From: Methylobacterium soli
GTDB lineage: Bacteria > Pseudomonadota > Alphaproteobacteria > Rhizobiales > Beijerinckiaceae
DNA: 64,000 bases
Direction of reading: 5' to 3'
NCBI RefSeq assembly: GCF_008806385.1
Contig: NZ_VZZK01000035.1
Span: forward strand, 1-64,000
Below are positions 42,198 to 52,536 of the stretch, one piece after another. Within the stretch, counting starts at the first letter, position 1. Every line of letters begins with the position of its first letter. Position numbers and translations under genes: made by a program. The notes under the pieces were generated by a model. That model saw nothing but the letters and a program-made list of their open reading frames with translations, did not search any database and had not been told where the DNA came from.

Positions 42198-43262
42198 ATG
42201 GCCATGATGGCAGGCTCGATCCTGAGACAAACACGGCTGGGTTTGGTGGGGTTCGCCCTGCTGGGGGCCCACGCACAGGCCGCTGAACCGCCCAAGATTG
42301 CCGTGGTTGCAACCGGCGGCACCATCGCGATGAAACTCGACCCGACCACCCATGCACCCGTGCCCGCACTCTCGGGCGAGGATCTCGTCTCAGCCGTGCC
42401 GAAGCTGAAGGACATCGCCACCATCAAGGTGACGGAGTTCAGCAACGTCCCGAGTGATTACATGGGGCCGGACCGCTGGCCCGCTCTGTCGCGCAAGATC
42501 GACGAGATCCTGGCCGATCCCGAAATTCGCGGTGCCATCGTCCTTCACGGCACCGACACCCTCGACCAGACCGCCTACTTCCTCGACTTGACGTTGAAGA
42601 GCGAGAAGCCGGTTGTCCTCGTGGGCGCCCAGCGCAACGCATCCGACTGGGATGCAGACGGCTCGCGCAACCTCCTCAACGCGGCGCGTCAGATCCTCGC
42701 GGATGGATCGACCGGAGCGGGCGTAACGGTGACGCTCAATCACCACATCAACGCGGCGCGTGAGGTGCGTAAGACCCATACGAGCAACGTCGAGACCTTC
42801 AACTCGGGCGACGCCGGCTTCCTCGGCTACGTGGACGAGGACCGGGTCATCTTCAGCCGCAAATCGCTACGGCGTCAGACTCTGCCGCTGCCGGAGCGCA
42901 TGCCAAGGGTTGATCTCGTATCGATGTATGCGGGGGCCGACGGCAGCCAGGTTCGCCATGCTGCCGCGACCGGAGCCGAGGCTATCGTGGTCGAAGCGTA
43001 TGGCTGGGGCAACATGAATGCGGAGATGCACGACGCGATTGTGGACGTGATTGCCAAGGGCGTGCCGGTGATCGTGGCCACGAAGGTCTACAATGGCCGC
43101 GCTCTGCCGGTGTACGGCTTCAAAGGGGGTGGCAACACGCTGCTGAAGGCGGGTGCCGTCTTCGCGGACGACCTCACCCCGGACAAGGCCCGGATCCTCA
43201 CCCTCATCGCGTTGCCCGCGAGCAAGGACCGTGCGGCACTGCAGGCGCTGTTCGACAAGTAG
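42198..43262 (+). CDS. ansB: type II L-asparaginase, exported
   Basis: The enzyme hydrolyses asparagine (and often glutamine) to aspartate and ammonia. It has 354 residues with a signal peptide (GLVGFALLGAHAQA). Active-site threonine 1 is in VVATGGTIA, and the second catalytic motif is VLHGTDTLDQTAYFL. AQRNASDWDADGSRNLLNAA supplies the lysine/aspartate region of the family. The C-terminal GFKGGGNTLLKAGAVFADDL is typical of type II enzymes. The ATG at 42204 has better AGGA spacing than 42198; both are in frame. Periplasmic location is inferred from the signal peptide. Confidence 0.9.
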   Translation: MAMMAGSILRQTRLGLVGFALLGAHAQAAEPPKIAVVATGGTIAMKLDPTTHAPVPALSGEDLVSAVPKLKDIATIKVTEFSNVPSDYMGPDRWPALSRKIDEILADPEIRGAIVLHGTDTLDQTAYFLDLTLKSEKPVVLVGAQRNASDWDADGSRNLLNAARQILADGSTGAGVTVTLNHHINAAREVRKTHTSNVETFNSGDAGFLGYVDEDRVIFSRKSLRRQTLPLPERMPRVDLVSMYAGADGSQVRHAAATGAEAIVVEAYGWGNMNAEMHDAIVDVIAKGVPVIVATKVYNGRALPVYGFKGGGNTLLKAGAVFADDLTPDKARILTLIALPASKDRAALQALFDK

Positions 43263-43628
43263 GGGGCCGGCGCGCTGGCAGCCAGCCTCTCCCGGCACAC
43301 TCAGCGCGCCCTGCCCATTCGTGCATCAGCGCGCTGACACGTTCCGATGGATCGCAGGCGTGGCGCCTTTGCGTCTGTCAGGATCACCGAGCACCGTTTT
43401 GCCAAGGATTGATGATCCGCCATGCTTTCCCGACAAGTCTTGGCCGATTTCGGGCTCGGCTTGAGGTTCCATCCACCCAGAGCGAACCATCAATGGCTCA
43501 ACGCCGAGGCAGCGCCAAGGCCTTGCGACCATGAGGATGAACACCGAGATCTCGTCCTGTGCTAGTGCCGGGCATGATCGCCACGCCCTTCCGACATATC
43601 GTCCCGGCCCAGGGCTCCGTCTGATTCC
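43263..43628. other. intergenic region, no gene supported
   Basis: About 366 bp between the asparaginase and kinase genes. A minus-strand frame at 43326-43544 has no start signal or family match. Confidence 0.4.
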
Positions 43629-46469
43629 ATGGCATCGGACGCATCACTCTTTGCCGGCGGCGGCGCCATGGGCGCCCTCATGCGTGACCATGACTGGTCG
43701 GCCACTTCCCTTGGGCCTCAGGAGCGATGGCCCCCGTCGCTCGTGACCCTCATCCGGGTCATGCTCAATTCGCGCCAGCCGATGTTCATCGCCTGGGGCA
43801 CTGACCGCACTCTGGTCTACAATGGTACTTACGTGCCCATGCTGGGCGCACGACACCCGGCAGCCCTCGGTCGCCCGTTCTTCGAGGTCTGGCCCGAAGT
43901 CCGAGACGAGGTGGGAGCGCTGATGGATCGCGTGTTTGCGGGGGATCCCGTGCACATGGACGATCTCCAGCTCACCCTGCATCGCAACGGCTACCCGGAA
44001 GAAGCCCACTTTGCGTTCTCTTACACCCCCGTGCCCGGGGACGACGCTTCGATCATCGGCCTGTTCTGTGCCTGCACTGAAACCACGCGCCAGATCCTGG
44101 CCGAGCGCCGGGCCGCGTCGGAACGCCAGCGCCAACAAGCGCTGCTGCAGCAGATGCCCGGGTTTGTGGCGGTGCTGCGCGACCCGGGCCACATCTTCGA
44201 GTACGTCAACGACGCCTACATCACGGTTGCTGGGCAACGGGATTACCTCGGACGCACCGTTCGCGAAGTCTTTCCGGAGCTGGCCGATCAGGGGTTCTAC
44301 GAGATCCTCGACCAGGTCTATTCAACCGCTGAGGCGTTCGCGGCCCGCACCTTGCCGATCCGCCTCGCCGGCGAAGACCGGGAGCGCTACCTCGACTTCC
44401 TCTACCAGCCCGTCCGCGATGAGGCAGGCGCTGTCACCGGCATCTTTGTCGGCGGCTACGAGGTGACTGAGCAGGTCCGCTCGCGGGCTGCTCTGGAGGA
44501 AAGCGAGGGCCGCTACCGGACCCTGTTTGAGGCCATTGATGTCGGGTTCTGCATCATCGAGATGAAGTTCGATGCGGCGAACCAGGCCATCGACTACCGC
44601 ATTCTCGAAGCCAACCCCGCCTTTGAACGGCAGACCGGCGCCAACGTGGTGGGCGGCTGGGTCAGCGAGTTCGCCCCCAATCTCGAACAGCACTGGTTCG
44701 ACCGTTACGGGCGCGTCGCGCTCACCGGTGAACCGATCCACTTCGAGAACAGTGCTGAGGTGTTCGGGCGCTGGTTCGACGTGCGTGCCCTGCGCGTCGG
44801 CGATCCGGCGGCGCGCAGGGTCGCGGTCTTCTTCAGTGACATCTCCGAGCGGAAGCGCATGGAAGAAGCGCTCCGCATTCTGAACACGACGCTGGAGCAG
44901 CAGGTCGTTGAGCGCACGACGGAGCGCAATCTTCTCGCCACGATCGTTGAGAAAACCGATGTCATGGTGATGGCGGTGGATCTCGGCTTCAACATCCTGG
45001 CCATCAACAAGGCCAACGTTGACGAGTTCGATCGCGTTTACGGCATCCGTCCCAAGGTTGGCGAAAACATCCTCGATCTGCTCGCCGATCGCCCGGAACA
45101 CCAGGCCCAGGTCCGCGCCGGCTGGAGTCGGGGTTTGGCGGGGGAAGAGGTCACCATCATCGAGGATTACGGTGACCCTGAACGGGCGCGCCCTTCCTAT
45201 GAGATCAACTACCGCACCCTGCACGACGACCAGGGCGAGGTCACCGGCTGCTATCAGTTTGTGACGGACGTTACCGAGCGGCTGCGCGCCCAGGCCGAGC
45301 TGGTCCAGGCTCAGGAAGCCCTGCGCCAGTCCCAAAAAATGGAGGCGGTGGGTCAGCTGACGGGCGGTCTGGCCCACGACTTCAACAACCTGCTCGCCGG
45401 GATTTCCGGTTCGCTGGAGCTGATGCACACCCGGATGCAGCAGGGCCGTCTCACCGACGTGGATCGTTATATGACCGCCGCCCAGGGCGCCGCGAAGCGG
45501 GCGGCTGCCCTGACGCATCGCCTGCTGGCGTTCTCCCGCCGTCAGACGCTGGACCCCAAGCCGATCGATGTGAACCGGTTGATCGCGGGCATGCAGGAGT
45601 TGATCCAGCGCACGGTCGGGCCCGCCATCGCCGTCGAAACCGTCGGTTTTTCCGGGCTGTGGCCGGCGCTGGTTGATCCGTCTCAACTGGAGAATGCGCT
45701 GCTGAACCTGTGCATCAACGCCCGTGACGCAATGCCCGACGGCGGCCGCATCACCATCGAGACCGCCAACAAATGGCTCGATGCACGGGCTGCCCGCCAG
45801 CATGACATGCCCGAAGGCCAGTACCTGTCGCTCTGTGTGACCGACACCGGCACAGGCATGACGCCCGATGTGATTGCCAAGGCCTTCGATCCGTTCTTCA
45901 CGACCAAGCCGATCGGCGAGGGCACAGGCCTCGGCCTCTCAATGATTTACGGCTTCGCCAAGCAATCCGGCGGACAGGTGCGGATCTACTCCGAGGTCGC
46001 CAATGGCACGACGGTGTGCATCTATCTTCCTCGCCACTATGGGGAAACCGAAGATGAGGAGCAGCCTGCCAGGCAAGCAGCCCTGTCGCGGGCCGAGCAG
46101 GGCGAAACGGTCCTGGTGGTCGACGATGAGCCCACCGTGCGGATGCTGGTGACCGATATCCTAGAGGACCTTGGCTACACCGCGATCGAGGCCGCCGACA
46201 GTGCGGCAGGGCTGAAGGTGATGCAGTCGGATGTGCGGATCGACCTGCTGGTCACCGACGTCGGTCTGCCAGGCGGCATGAATGGCCGGCAGATGGCGGA
46301 TGCCGGCCGAGAGCGACGGCCGGGCCTGAAGGTGCTGTTCATCACCGGTTATGCCGAGAACGCGGCGGTGGGCAACGGTCATCTCGCGCCTGGTATGGCG
46401 GTGCTGACCAAGCCGTTCGCCGTCGATGTCATGGCAGCGCGCATCCGGGCGATGATCGAGGCGCCCTAG
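43629..46469 (+). CDS. multi-PAS hybrid sensor histidine kinase with receiver domain
   Basis: This is a 946-residue cytoplasmic kinase. About four PAS-type domains occupy residues 30-570 (SLGPQERWPPSLVTLIRVML, IFEYVNDAYITVAGQ, DYRILEANPAFERQTG and AINKANVDEFDRVYG). A HisKA domain follows with the phospho-acceptor His583 (GLAHDFNNLLAG). The HATPase has NLCINARDAMPDGG, TDTGTGM and EGTGLGLSMIYG. A C-terminal receiver has the phospho-acceptor Asp877 (LLVTDVGLPG). There is no membrane segment, so it senses an internal signal. No partner response regulator lies beside it. The start lacks a strong ribosome binding site. Confidence 0.9.
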   Translation: MASDASLFAGGGAMGALMRDHDWSATSLGPQERWPPSLVTLIRVMLNSRQPMFIAWGTDRTLVYNGTYVPMLGARHPAALGRPFFEVWPEVRDEVGALMDRVFAGDPVHMDDLQLTLHRNGYPEEAHFAFSYTPVPGDDASIIGLFCACTETTRQILAERRAASERQRQQALLQQMPGFVAVLRDPGHIFEYVNDAYITVAGQRDYLGRTVREVFPELADQGFYEILDQVYSTAEAFAARTLPIRLAGEDRERYLDFLYQPVRDEAGAVTGIFVGGYEVTEQVRSRAALEESEGRYRTLFEAIDVGFCIIEMKFDAANQAIDYRILEANPAFERQTGANVVGGWVSEFAPNLEQHWFDRYGRVALTGEPIHFENSAEVFGRWFDVRALRVGDPAARRVAVFFSDISERKRMEEALRILNTTLEQQVVERTTERNLLATIVEKTDVMVMAVDLGFNILAINKANVDEFDRVYGIRPKVGENILDLLADRPEHQAQVRAGWSRGLAGEEVTIIEDYGDPERARPSYEINYRTLHDDQGEVTGCYQFVTDVTERLRAQAELVQAQEALRQSQKMEAVGQLTGGLAHDFNNLLAGISGSLELMHTRMQQGRLTDVDRYMTAAQGAAKRAAALTHRLLAFSRRQTLDPKPIDVNRLIAGMQELIQRTVGPAIAVETVGFSGLWPALVDPSQLENALLNLCINARDAMPDGGRITIETANKWLDARAARQHDMPEGQYLSLCVTDTGTGMTPDVIAKAFDPFFTTKPIGEGTGLGLSMIYGFAKQSGGQVRIYSEVANGTTVCIYLPRHYGETEDEEQPARQAALSRAEQGETVLVVDDEPTVRMLVTDILEDLGYTAIEAADSAAGLKVMQSDVRIDLLVTDVGLPGGMNGRQMADAGRERRPGLKVLFITGYAENAAVGNGHLAPGMAVLTKPFAVDVMAARIRAMIEAP

Positions 46470-46496
46470 TTCAGCCTACCCTCAGGCATCAAGAAG

Positions 46497-46516
46497 GGGC
46501 GGCTCAAGAGCCGCCC
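46497..46516 (+). terminator. hairpin after the hybrid kinase
   Basis: An 8-bp perfect stem GGGCGGCT / AGCCGCCC with CAAG loop sits 28 bp after the stop codon. No T-run follows, so termination efficiency is uncertain. Confidence 0.55.
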
Positions 46517-46708
46517 TCCGCTCAGGCGAGCTGAACGCGCCCGACCATGCCGGCCGAAGCGGCACAGCCCACCCCGGCAAGAGCCATTCCTGCCGAGGGC
46601 GTCGATGTTCGGGTAGTGGCTTCCTTCGGCAAAGGCCAGGAAAGCATCGAACCTTTTGAACGCCCCAGTGGTTCATCCTCCTCGGAAACGCTCATAAGGA
46701 AACAATCC

Positions 46709-47008
46709 ATGCGCTTGATCACAGCAGCGGCCGCCGCCTCGCTCGTCCTGTCACTGTCCGGGGCTGCGTGGGCACAAGGTGCTCCAGGCGGCAACGGCTC
46801 TGGCGGCAACGTCACGGGTGGGTCCACGACCAGCTCGTCTGCCGCCGACACCGCGCGTAAGGGCGCGACGACAGGCTCAACAATCACCACCCAGCCTTCG
46901 ACAGGAGGTGCCGGTTCGATGGGAGCAGGCAGCGGTGCAGGTGGAGCGGCCGGTCACAGCGGAGCCGGCGCAGCAGGTGGCACGTCTAGCGGCGCTAGCG
47001 CACGCTGA
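46709..47008 (+). CDS. small exported Gly/Ser/Thr-rich protein (99 aa)
   Basis: A signal peptide (RLITAAAAASLVLSLSGAAW, cleavage after AQ) is followed by a low-complexity tail of Gly, Ser, Ala and Thr with no cysteine. It is the type of small secreted or cell-surface protein of unknown role that is common in this lineage. AAGGAAACAATCC precedes the ATG. A textbook intrinsic terminator follows the gene, which supports independent expression. Confidence 0.65.
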   Translation: MRLITAAAAASLVLSLSGAAWAQGAPGGNGSGGNVTGGSTTSSSAADTARKGATTGSTITTQPSTGGAGSMGAGSGAGGAAGHSGAGAAGGTSSGASAR

Positions 47009-47036
47009 GCCGCAGATTCTCATCGCCTCTCAGGGC

Positions 47037-47063
47037 AGGGCTGGGTCAATCCCAGCCCTTTTT
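47037..47063 (+). terminator. intrinsic terminator
   Basis: A 9-bp stem AGGGCTGGG / CCCAGCCCT around loop TCAAT is followed by a run of T (47059-47063), 28 bp after the stop of the preceding gene. Confidence 0.9.
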
Positions 47064-47109
47064 GCTGCCTGCATCGCCCTGCTGACAAGAAGCGTGGTGC
47101 AACAGTCAG

Positions 47110-47301
47110 CTATGATGTCGATCGAACGAAGCACGCGGCGAACTCGCGCGGCCCATAGCTCCGCCCCGTAATATCCGTGATGTGGACCCCATCGAGGCCT
47201 TCACCTTGCAGCTTCTGGGCCTTTTCCAGCGCAGCGTCGGCAGAATCCTGCTTGAAGGAAACGGCTCGGCCATTCTCCATTCCGGTCACGATCAACTTCA
47301 C
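47110..47301 (-). CDS. small hypothetical protein (63 aa)
   Basis: The GTG at 47301 has GAGGAGG in front. The product starts (M)KLIVTGMENGRAVSFKQDS and continues ADAALEKAQKLQGEGLDGVH and ITGRSYGPREFA, suggesting a compact alpha/beta fold with one helix. A longer in-frame start at 47535 adds a compositionally implausible leader. It is convergent with the exported protein gene. Function unknown. Confidence 0.6.
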   Translation of the reverse strand: MKLIVTGMENGRAVSFKQDSADAALEKAQKLQGEGLDGVHITDITGRSYGPREFAACFVRSTS

Positions 47302-47547
47302 GCTGTCCTCCTCATTCCAAGACACCCATGTTCCCAAGACGCTCAAGTTCCTGGCCGCACCGCTCATTGCGGCTGGCGGGAAAGGGAAGGAACGCGCAGG
47401 ACGGCTGAAGGTTGTTGGCCGACCCGGCGACCGGCTGGATCGAAGTACCGAAACCCACAGGCGCAAAGCGCGCTCCGGTGAGGCAGCCGACCGTGAGGAG
47501 GTCGTCATGTTAGCGTTCTGATCGCGACGGCCCATCCTGCCGAAGAA

Positions 47548-48777
47548 TCAATTGGCGGAAGCCGTATGTTGGGCGTTGTCTTCGTTGGCGACCCGCACGA
47601 CATCGCCTGTCCGGATGAATTCCTGCGGATTGTCGATCAGCCGCGAAGTCAGCGCAACGCCGCTTCGTATCTCCACCTCGTTCCCGAGATTGCGTCCGAG
47701 ATTCACTGGCTTCAGCTCGACCTTGTGACTGGCCTGCACCTCAGCAACGAAGGTTCCGTTTCTGTTGAACATCAGCGCAGTCGTCGGGATGCGCAACGTG
47801 TCAGGGTTCGACGGGATCTGGAACTGCACCTCGGTGAAGGCGCCCGGCCAGAGGTCGCCGCTTGGATTCTCAGCCTGCAACTCGACCAAGCCCTTGCGGG
47901 ATTCCTCAGATACGGAATTTGCCGTAGCTACGACCTCGGTCGAGACCGTCCGATCTTGGCCCGGCACGCGCAGGGTCGCCTTCAGGCCGGGCTTCATCGC
48001 GGCAAGGAAAGCCTGCGGAACGTTCACGTAGACCCGGATGCGACGGATGTCGGAGACGCGAAAGAGGGGGCGGTTCGACGTGCCGCCGGCCGTTAGCAGA
48101 TCTCCAAGATTGACGGTCCGGGCCGTCACCACGCCGTCGAACGGGGCCCGGATCTCCTTGAATCGCGTTAATTCCTCCAGGCGGCCGACCACCGCCTGCT
48201 GGGCGGCGCGGTTGGCCTTGGCGACCGCCAGCGCCGCGAGACGCGACGCGGCGGTGAAGCGGTCCGTATCGCCCCGCTCCTCGCTCGACCAGCCCTGCGC
48301 CACGAGGCGCGAGGTCCGCCGGTTGGTGGCCTCGCTCATGTCGGCATTCGCCTGGGCCTGCTGGACGGCAGCCTCGAGTTGGACGACGGTGGCCCGCGCC
48401 TCGACGAGCTGCTGGTCAAGGTCGGGGGCCGAGATCTCCGCGAGCACCTCGCCCCGGCGAACGCGCGCGCCGATATCCGCGTGCCAGGCCGTCACGTAGC
48501 CGCTGGCGCGAGCATAGAGGGAGGCGGTCGAGAGGGCGTTGATGGAGCCTGGCAGGGACAGGATCTCAGCCTGAGGCCCGCGCTTCGCCTGAACGACGCT
48601 CACCGTCGGCGTCGCCTGTGCCTCGGTCCAGTCTTTCGTTTCCTGAAAGCTCCTCGCGCGACCGGTGACCCCCGAATAGACGAGGACGCCTGCAGCGATG
48701 GCCGCGCCGGTGAGCAACAGGGCGATGCTGCGGCTCGAGGGCGCGGGCGCTGCGACGGGAGGCTCGGCGGGATGCAT
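47548..48777 (-). CDS. RND efflux periplasmic adaptor (HlyD/MFP family)
   Basis: This is a 409-residue adaptor with an N-terminal anchor helix (SIALLLTGAAIAAGVLVYSG). The lipoyl-like and beta-barrel domain includes SLYARASGYVTAWHADIGAR and VRRGEVLAEISAPDLDQQL. A coiled-coil hairpin covers about 115-200 and is followed by RAPFDGVVTARTVNLGDLL. It links the RND pump to an outer-membrane channel. It lies downstream of the pump gene with an 11-bp gap; the usual order is adaptor first. No outer-membrane channel gene is nearby. Confidence 0.9.
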   Translation of the reverse strand: MHPAEPPVAAPAPSSRSIALLLTGAAIAAGVLVYSGVTGRARSFQETKDWTEAQATPTVSVVQAKRGPQAEILSLPGSINALSTASLYARASGYVTAWHADIGARVRRGEVLAEISAPDLDQQLVEARATVVQLEAAVQQAQANADMSEATNRRTSRLVAQGWSSEERGDTDRFTAASRLAALAVAKANRAAQQAVVGRLEELTRFKEIRAPFDGVVTARTVNLGDLLTAGGTSNRPLFRVSDIRRIRVYVNVPQAFLAAMKPGLKATLRVPGQDRTVSTEVVATANSVSEESRKGLVELQAENPSGDLWPGAFTEVQFQIPSNPDTLRIPTTALMFNRNGTFVAEVQASHKVELKPVNLGRNLGNEVEIRSGVALTSRLIDNPQEFIRTGDVVRVANEDNAQHTASAN

Positions 48778-48788
48778 GGGCTGCCAAC

Positions 48789-51700
48789 TTAAACGGGGAA
48801 CGAGGGGAAGGCTGTGGTCAGATCCGCGTCGCGACGCCTGCTGGCACGCCCATGAACGATGCTGAACACCACCGGCACGAAGATGAGCGTCGCCGTCGTC
48901 GCGAACAGCAGGCCGCCGATCACGGCGCGGCCGAGCGGTGCGTTCTGGCCGGGCTCAATGGCCATCGGGGCCATGCCGATGATCATGGCGAGCGCCGTCA
49001 TGATGACCGGCCTCAGTCGCGTCGCCCCCGCCGCCAGCGCCGCCTCGACCGCGCTGCGGCCGGCGGCGAGCTGCTCGCGCGCGAAGCTGATGACCAGGAT
49101 CGAGTTTGCCGTGGCGACGCCCATGCACATGATCGCGCCGGTCAGAGCCGGGACCGAGATGTGGGTTCCGGTGACGAACAGCATCCACACGATCCCGGCC
49201 AGCGCGGCCGGAAGCGCCGTGACGATGACGAACGGATCAAGCCAGGACTGAAAATTCACGACGATGAGGAGGTAGATGAGCACGACCGAGAACGCCAATC
49301 CGGTGAGGAGCTGCTGGTAGGCGCTGGCCATCGTCACGGCCTGGCCGCGGATGGTGACACGCGACCCCTTCGGCAGGCTCGCGCGCGTCTCGTCGATGAT
49401 CCGCTGCACGTCGGCCGCCGTGCCGCCGAGGTCGCGATCCTGTGTGGCCGCCAGGATGTTGACCGTTCGCGCGACGCTGTAGTGGGTGACGACGGCGCTG
49501 TGCGGCTCGGGCGAGAAGGTCGCCAATCCGCCGAGCAACTGCATCGAATTCTCTGCGGTAATCGGGAGGTTCCGGAGATCCCCCAGGGTGTCGATCGCGT
49601 ATTGCGGCATCTGCACGGAGACCGGATACGAGACGCCGTTGCGTGGATCGAGCCAGTAGGTAGGGGCCGTCTGGGTACTGCCCGAGAGACTTGCCTGGAT
49701 GTTCGCAGCCGCATCGCGCTCCGTCAGCCGGACAACTCCGGCAAATGCGCGGTTGAAGTCGACCTTCAGGCCCGGCCCCTTCGATTGCTCCTGGATGCGC
49801 GCGTCGGCGATGCCCGGCACGTGCCGGATGCGCGAGAGCAGTTCGTACGCGTAGGCCCGGTTGTCCTCGGTCTTGTTGCCGGCGACCTGGATGGCGAGCG
49901 GGGCCGGCGAGCCGAAATTCAGGATCTGGCTGACCATGTCCGCCGGCAGGAACGAGAAGGTCACTCCGGGAAAGTCGCGGGGCAGGCGGTCGCGCAGGGA
50001 CCGGGTGAGCTCGGCAGCGGATGTCTCGTCCTCGCGAAGAGTCACGAGCATGTCGGCATCGAAGGACCCGATGGTGCCGCTATTGCCGTAGGAGATGTTG
50101 ATGCCGCTGTTCGGCAGACCGATATTGTTGACGATGCTCGCCACGCGCTCCGGCGAAATCAGGGCACGCACGCGCGCCTCGACCCGTCCGGTCAGTGCCG
50201 TCATCTCCTCGATGCGCGTCCCGGTCGGCGCCCGGATATGGATGCGCAGCGCCCCCGCATCGATCGAGGGGAAGAAATCGGTCCCGAGGAAGGGCAGCAA
50301 ACCGAAGGACAGGAGGATAGCGGCGAGGAAGCCCGCCGAGAACAGCTTGCTGTTCGCGAGCGCCAAGCCGAGCAGGCCGAGATAGCTCTGCCTGAGGCTC
50401 TCGAAGCTCCGCTCGAAACGCTGCTGGAAGCGGGAAAAGAGGCTGGCCCTGGCCGAAGCGAGAGCCGCCGGATCGTGGGCATGGCTGGCCAGCAGGTAAC
50501 GGGCGAGCGTCGGCACCACCGTGTAGGTCAAGGCGTAGGACGCGATCATCGCGAACACGACCGCCATCGCCAAGGGCCGGAACAGGAAGCCCGCCACGCC
50601 GCCGAGCGCCAGCAGCGGCACGAAGACGATGCAGATGCAGAACAGCGCGATCGTGGCCGGCGGCATGATCTCCTGGGCGCCGCGCGTGATCGCCGTGACG
50701 ATGTCCTCGCCAAGTTCCTCCATATGGCGGTTGATGTTCTCGATCGTCACGGTGGCGTCGTCGACGAGAATGCCGACCGCGAGCGCTAGGCCGCCGAGCG
50801 TCATCACGTTGATGGTCTGGCCGAGCGCCGAGAGCGCGATGATCGCGCAGAGTACGGCGAGCGGGATCGATAGGGTGATGATCAGCGTCGAGCGCCAGCT
50901 GCCGAGGAACACTAGGATCATGAGGCCGGTGAGCGCAGCGGCGATCAGGCCCTCGCGCACGACGGAGACCACCGAATCCTTCACGAAGTCGGACTGGTCT
51001 GCCACGTATTTCAGGTCGACGCCGTCGGGCAGCGTGGCCTGGATAGCGGGGAGGCGCGCCTTGACCTCCGCGATGATGTCGAGCGTCGAGACGGTGCCGA
51101 TCTTCAAAATCGACATCAGCACGCCCTTCTTGCCGTCGAGTTGGACGACGTTGGTCTGGGGCGGCGAGCCATTGCGGACATGGGCGACGTCGCGGATGAA
51201 GACGGTCGCTCCATCAACGACCTTGATCGGAAGGTTGTTGAATTCCTCGACCGTCTTCGGCGAGTTGTTGAGTTCCACAATCCACTCGTAGGAGCCGATT
51301 TTCTGCGTGCCGGCCGGCGTGATCAGGTTCTGGCGCGCCAAGGCGGCGCCGACATCCGCGGCCGACAGGTTGTGCGCATGCAGGGCGGATTGATCGAGAT
51401 CGATCTGAACCTGCCGCACCGCGCCGCCATACGCTGAGGGAAGCTGCGCCCCCGGCACCGTGCTCAGCGCGGGCCGGATGAAGTTCTGCGCGAGATCGTT
51501 GAGGGCGCTCTGCGAGAGGGTACTGCTGGAGAGTGCGAGCTGGATGATCGGCACGCTCGACGCGTTGTACGCGATCATGAAAGGCGGCGTGATGCCGGCC
51601 GGCAGCTGCTTCAGAATGGTCTGCGAGATCGACGTTACCTGCGCCTGCGCTGCCGTGATGTCGACGCTCGGTTGGAAATAGACCTTCACGATCCCGTAGC

Positions 51701-51965
51701 CGGGGAGCGATTGCGACTCGATATGTTCGATGTCGTTGACGGTCGTCGTCAGGGCCCGTTCGAAGATGGACACGACGCGGCCCGACATGTCCTCGGGCGG
51801 CAGCCCGGAATATTGCCAGACGACGCTGATGACAGGGATGCCGATGCTCGGGAAGATGTCGGTCGGTGTCCTGACGATCGACATGATTCCAAAGATCAGG
51901 ATTAGGATCGACATCACCACAAATGTATAGGGCCGAAGAAGCGCAAGCCGGACAATCGACGTCAT
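48789..51965 (-). CDS. RND efflux pump permease (HAE1/AcrB superfamily)
   Basis: This is a 1058-residue proton-driven efflux pump with 12 membrane helices and two large periplasmic loops. Helix 4 carries the essential paired aspartates in AVGILVDDATVTIENINRHM. It begins LALLRPYTFVVMSILILIFG. A second half-repeat starts near QRRFERSFESLRQSYLGLLG-type sequence and ends with LIFVPVVFSIVHGRASRRR. The pattern fits HAE1-like multidrug pumps of alphaproteobacteria; the substrate is unknown. It is the first gene of a pump and adaptor pair. Confidence 0.9.
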   Translation of the reverse strand: MTSIVRLALLRPYTFVVMSILILIFGIMSIVRTPTDIFPSIGIPVISVVWQYSGLPPEDMSGRVVSIFERALTTTVNDIEHIESQSLPGYGIVKVYFQPSVDITAAQAQVTSISQTILKQLPAGITPPFMIAYNASSVPIIQLALSSSTLSQSALNDLAQNFIRPALSTVPGAQLPSAYGGAVRQVQIDLDQSALHAHNLSAADVGAALARQNLITPAGTQKIGSYEWIVELNNSPKTVEEFNNLPIKVVDGATVFIRDVAHVRNGSPPQTNVVQLDGKKGVLMSILKIGTVSTLDIIAEVKARLPAIQATLPDGVDLKYVADQSDFVKDSVVSVVREGLIAAALTGLMILVFLGSWRSTLIITLSIPLAVLCAIIALSALGQTINVMTLGGLALAVGILVDDATVTIENINRHMEELGEDIVTAITRGAQEIMPPATIALFCICIVFVPLLALGGVAGFLFRPLAMAVVFAMIASYALTYTVVPTLARYLLASHAHDPAALASARASLFSRFQQRFERSFESLRQSYLGLLGLALANSKLFSAGFLAAILLSFGLLPFLGTDFFPSIDAGALRIHIRAPTGTRIEEMTALTGRVEARVRALISPERVASIVNNIGLPNSGINISYGNSGTIGSFDADMLVTLREDETSAAELTRSLRDRLPRDFPGVTFSFLPADMVSQILNFGSPAPLAIQVAGNKTEDNRAYAYELLSRIRHVPGIADARIQEQSKGPGLKVDFNRAFAGVVRLTERDAAANIQASLSGSTQTAPTYWLDPRNGVSYPVSVQMPQYAIDTLGDLRNLPITAENSMQLLGGLATFSPEPHSAVVTHYSVARTVNILAATQDRDLGGTAADVQRIIDETRASLPKGSRVTIRGQAVTMASAYQQLLTGLAFSVVLIYLLIVVNFQSWLDPFVIVTALPAALAGIVWMLFVTGTHISVPALTGAIMCMGVATANSILVISFAREQLAAGRSAVEAALAAGATRLRPVIMTALAMIIGMAPMAIEPGQNAPLGRAVIGGLLFATTATLIFVPVVFSIVHGRASRRRDADLTTAFPSFPV

Positions 51966-52536
51966 GATATTTGTCTAGCTTATCGCTTGAAATATTTTCG
52001 GGCGCTCAGTCTGGACAGAGAGAGCAGGCATCGGAATACAGGAAACTTTGCGGCCGTTTTGTGTCTGCTAGCGGCTGCCCAGGTTCGACGACGATCGTTG
52101 TCGCGATTACCCGTTCGCAACGCTCGAGCCGAAAGCTGGAGCGACGATCAACTGATCGCCGATCGAAAAGACACCGAGCCCCGCCCGACCGCCACGAGCC
52201 GTGCTGCTCTCAGCAACCCGGAGCCAGCAGAGCCCCTGCGGTCAGAAAAATGGACGTGACGATCGCTCCGAGAGCGATGTCCGTGATCCATACGGTTCGG
52301 CTGTACTCGAGATCTTGGGCCATGCCCTCCCGCTCGTCTGGAACGCAGCGCCACGGTATGGGCGCCGTGTTGCGGGTTTGTGTCGCCGCGCGCCACGACC
52401 TTCGATCGCCGGCAGCGCTCGGCGCGAGCGAGCGCGCACGTGTCAGCCGAGCTCGACCGAGCCGCTCTGCACCCAGCAGGACGGACGGAAAGTCGCCGCC
52501 CGTCCAACTGTCCCGACGGCGAGGCGCCGCATGCCC
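51966..52536. other. intergenic region with a possible 37-codon membrane peptide
   Basis: About 570 bp upstream of the pump. A minus-strand frame at 52210-52323 starts at an ATG just after GGGAGGGC and would encode a 37-residue peptide with one hydrophobic helix (WITDIALGAIVTSIFLTAGA). It could be a tiny membrane protein or chance. Larger frames here are unconvincing. The pump promoter should be near 51966-52100. Confidence 0.4.
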
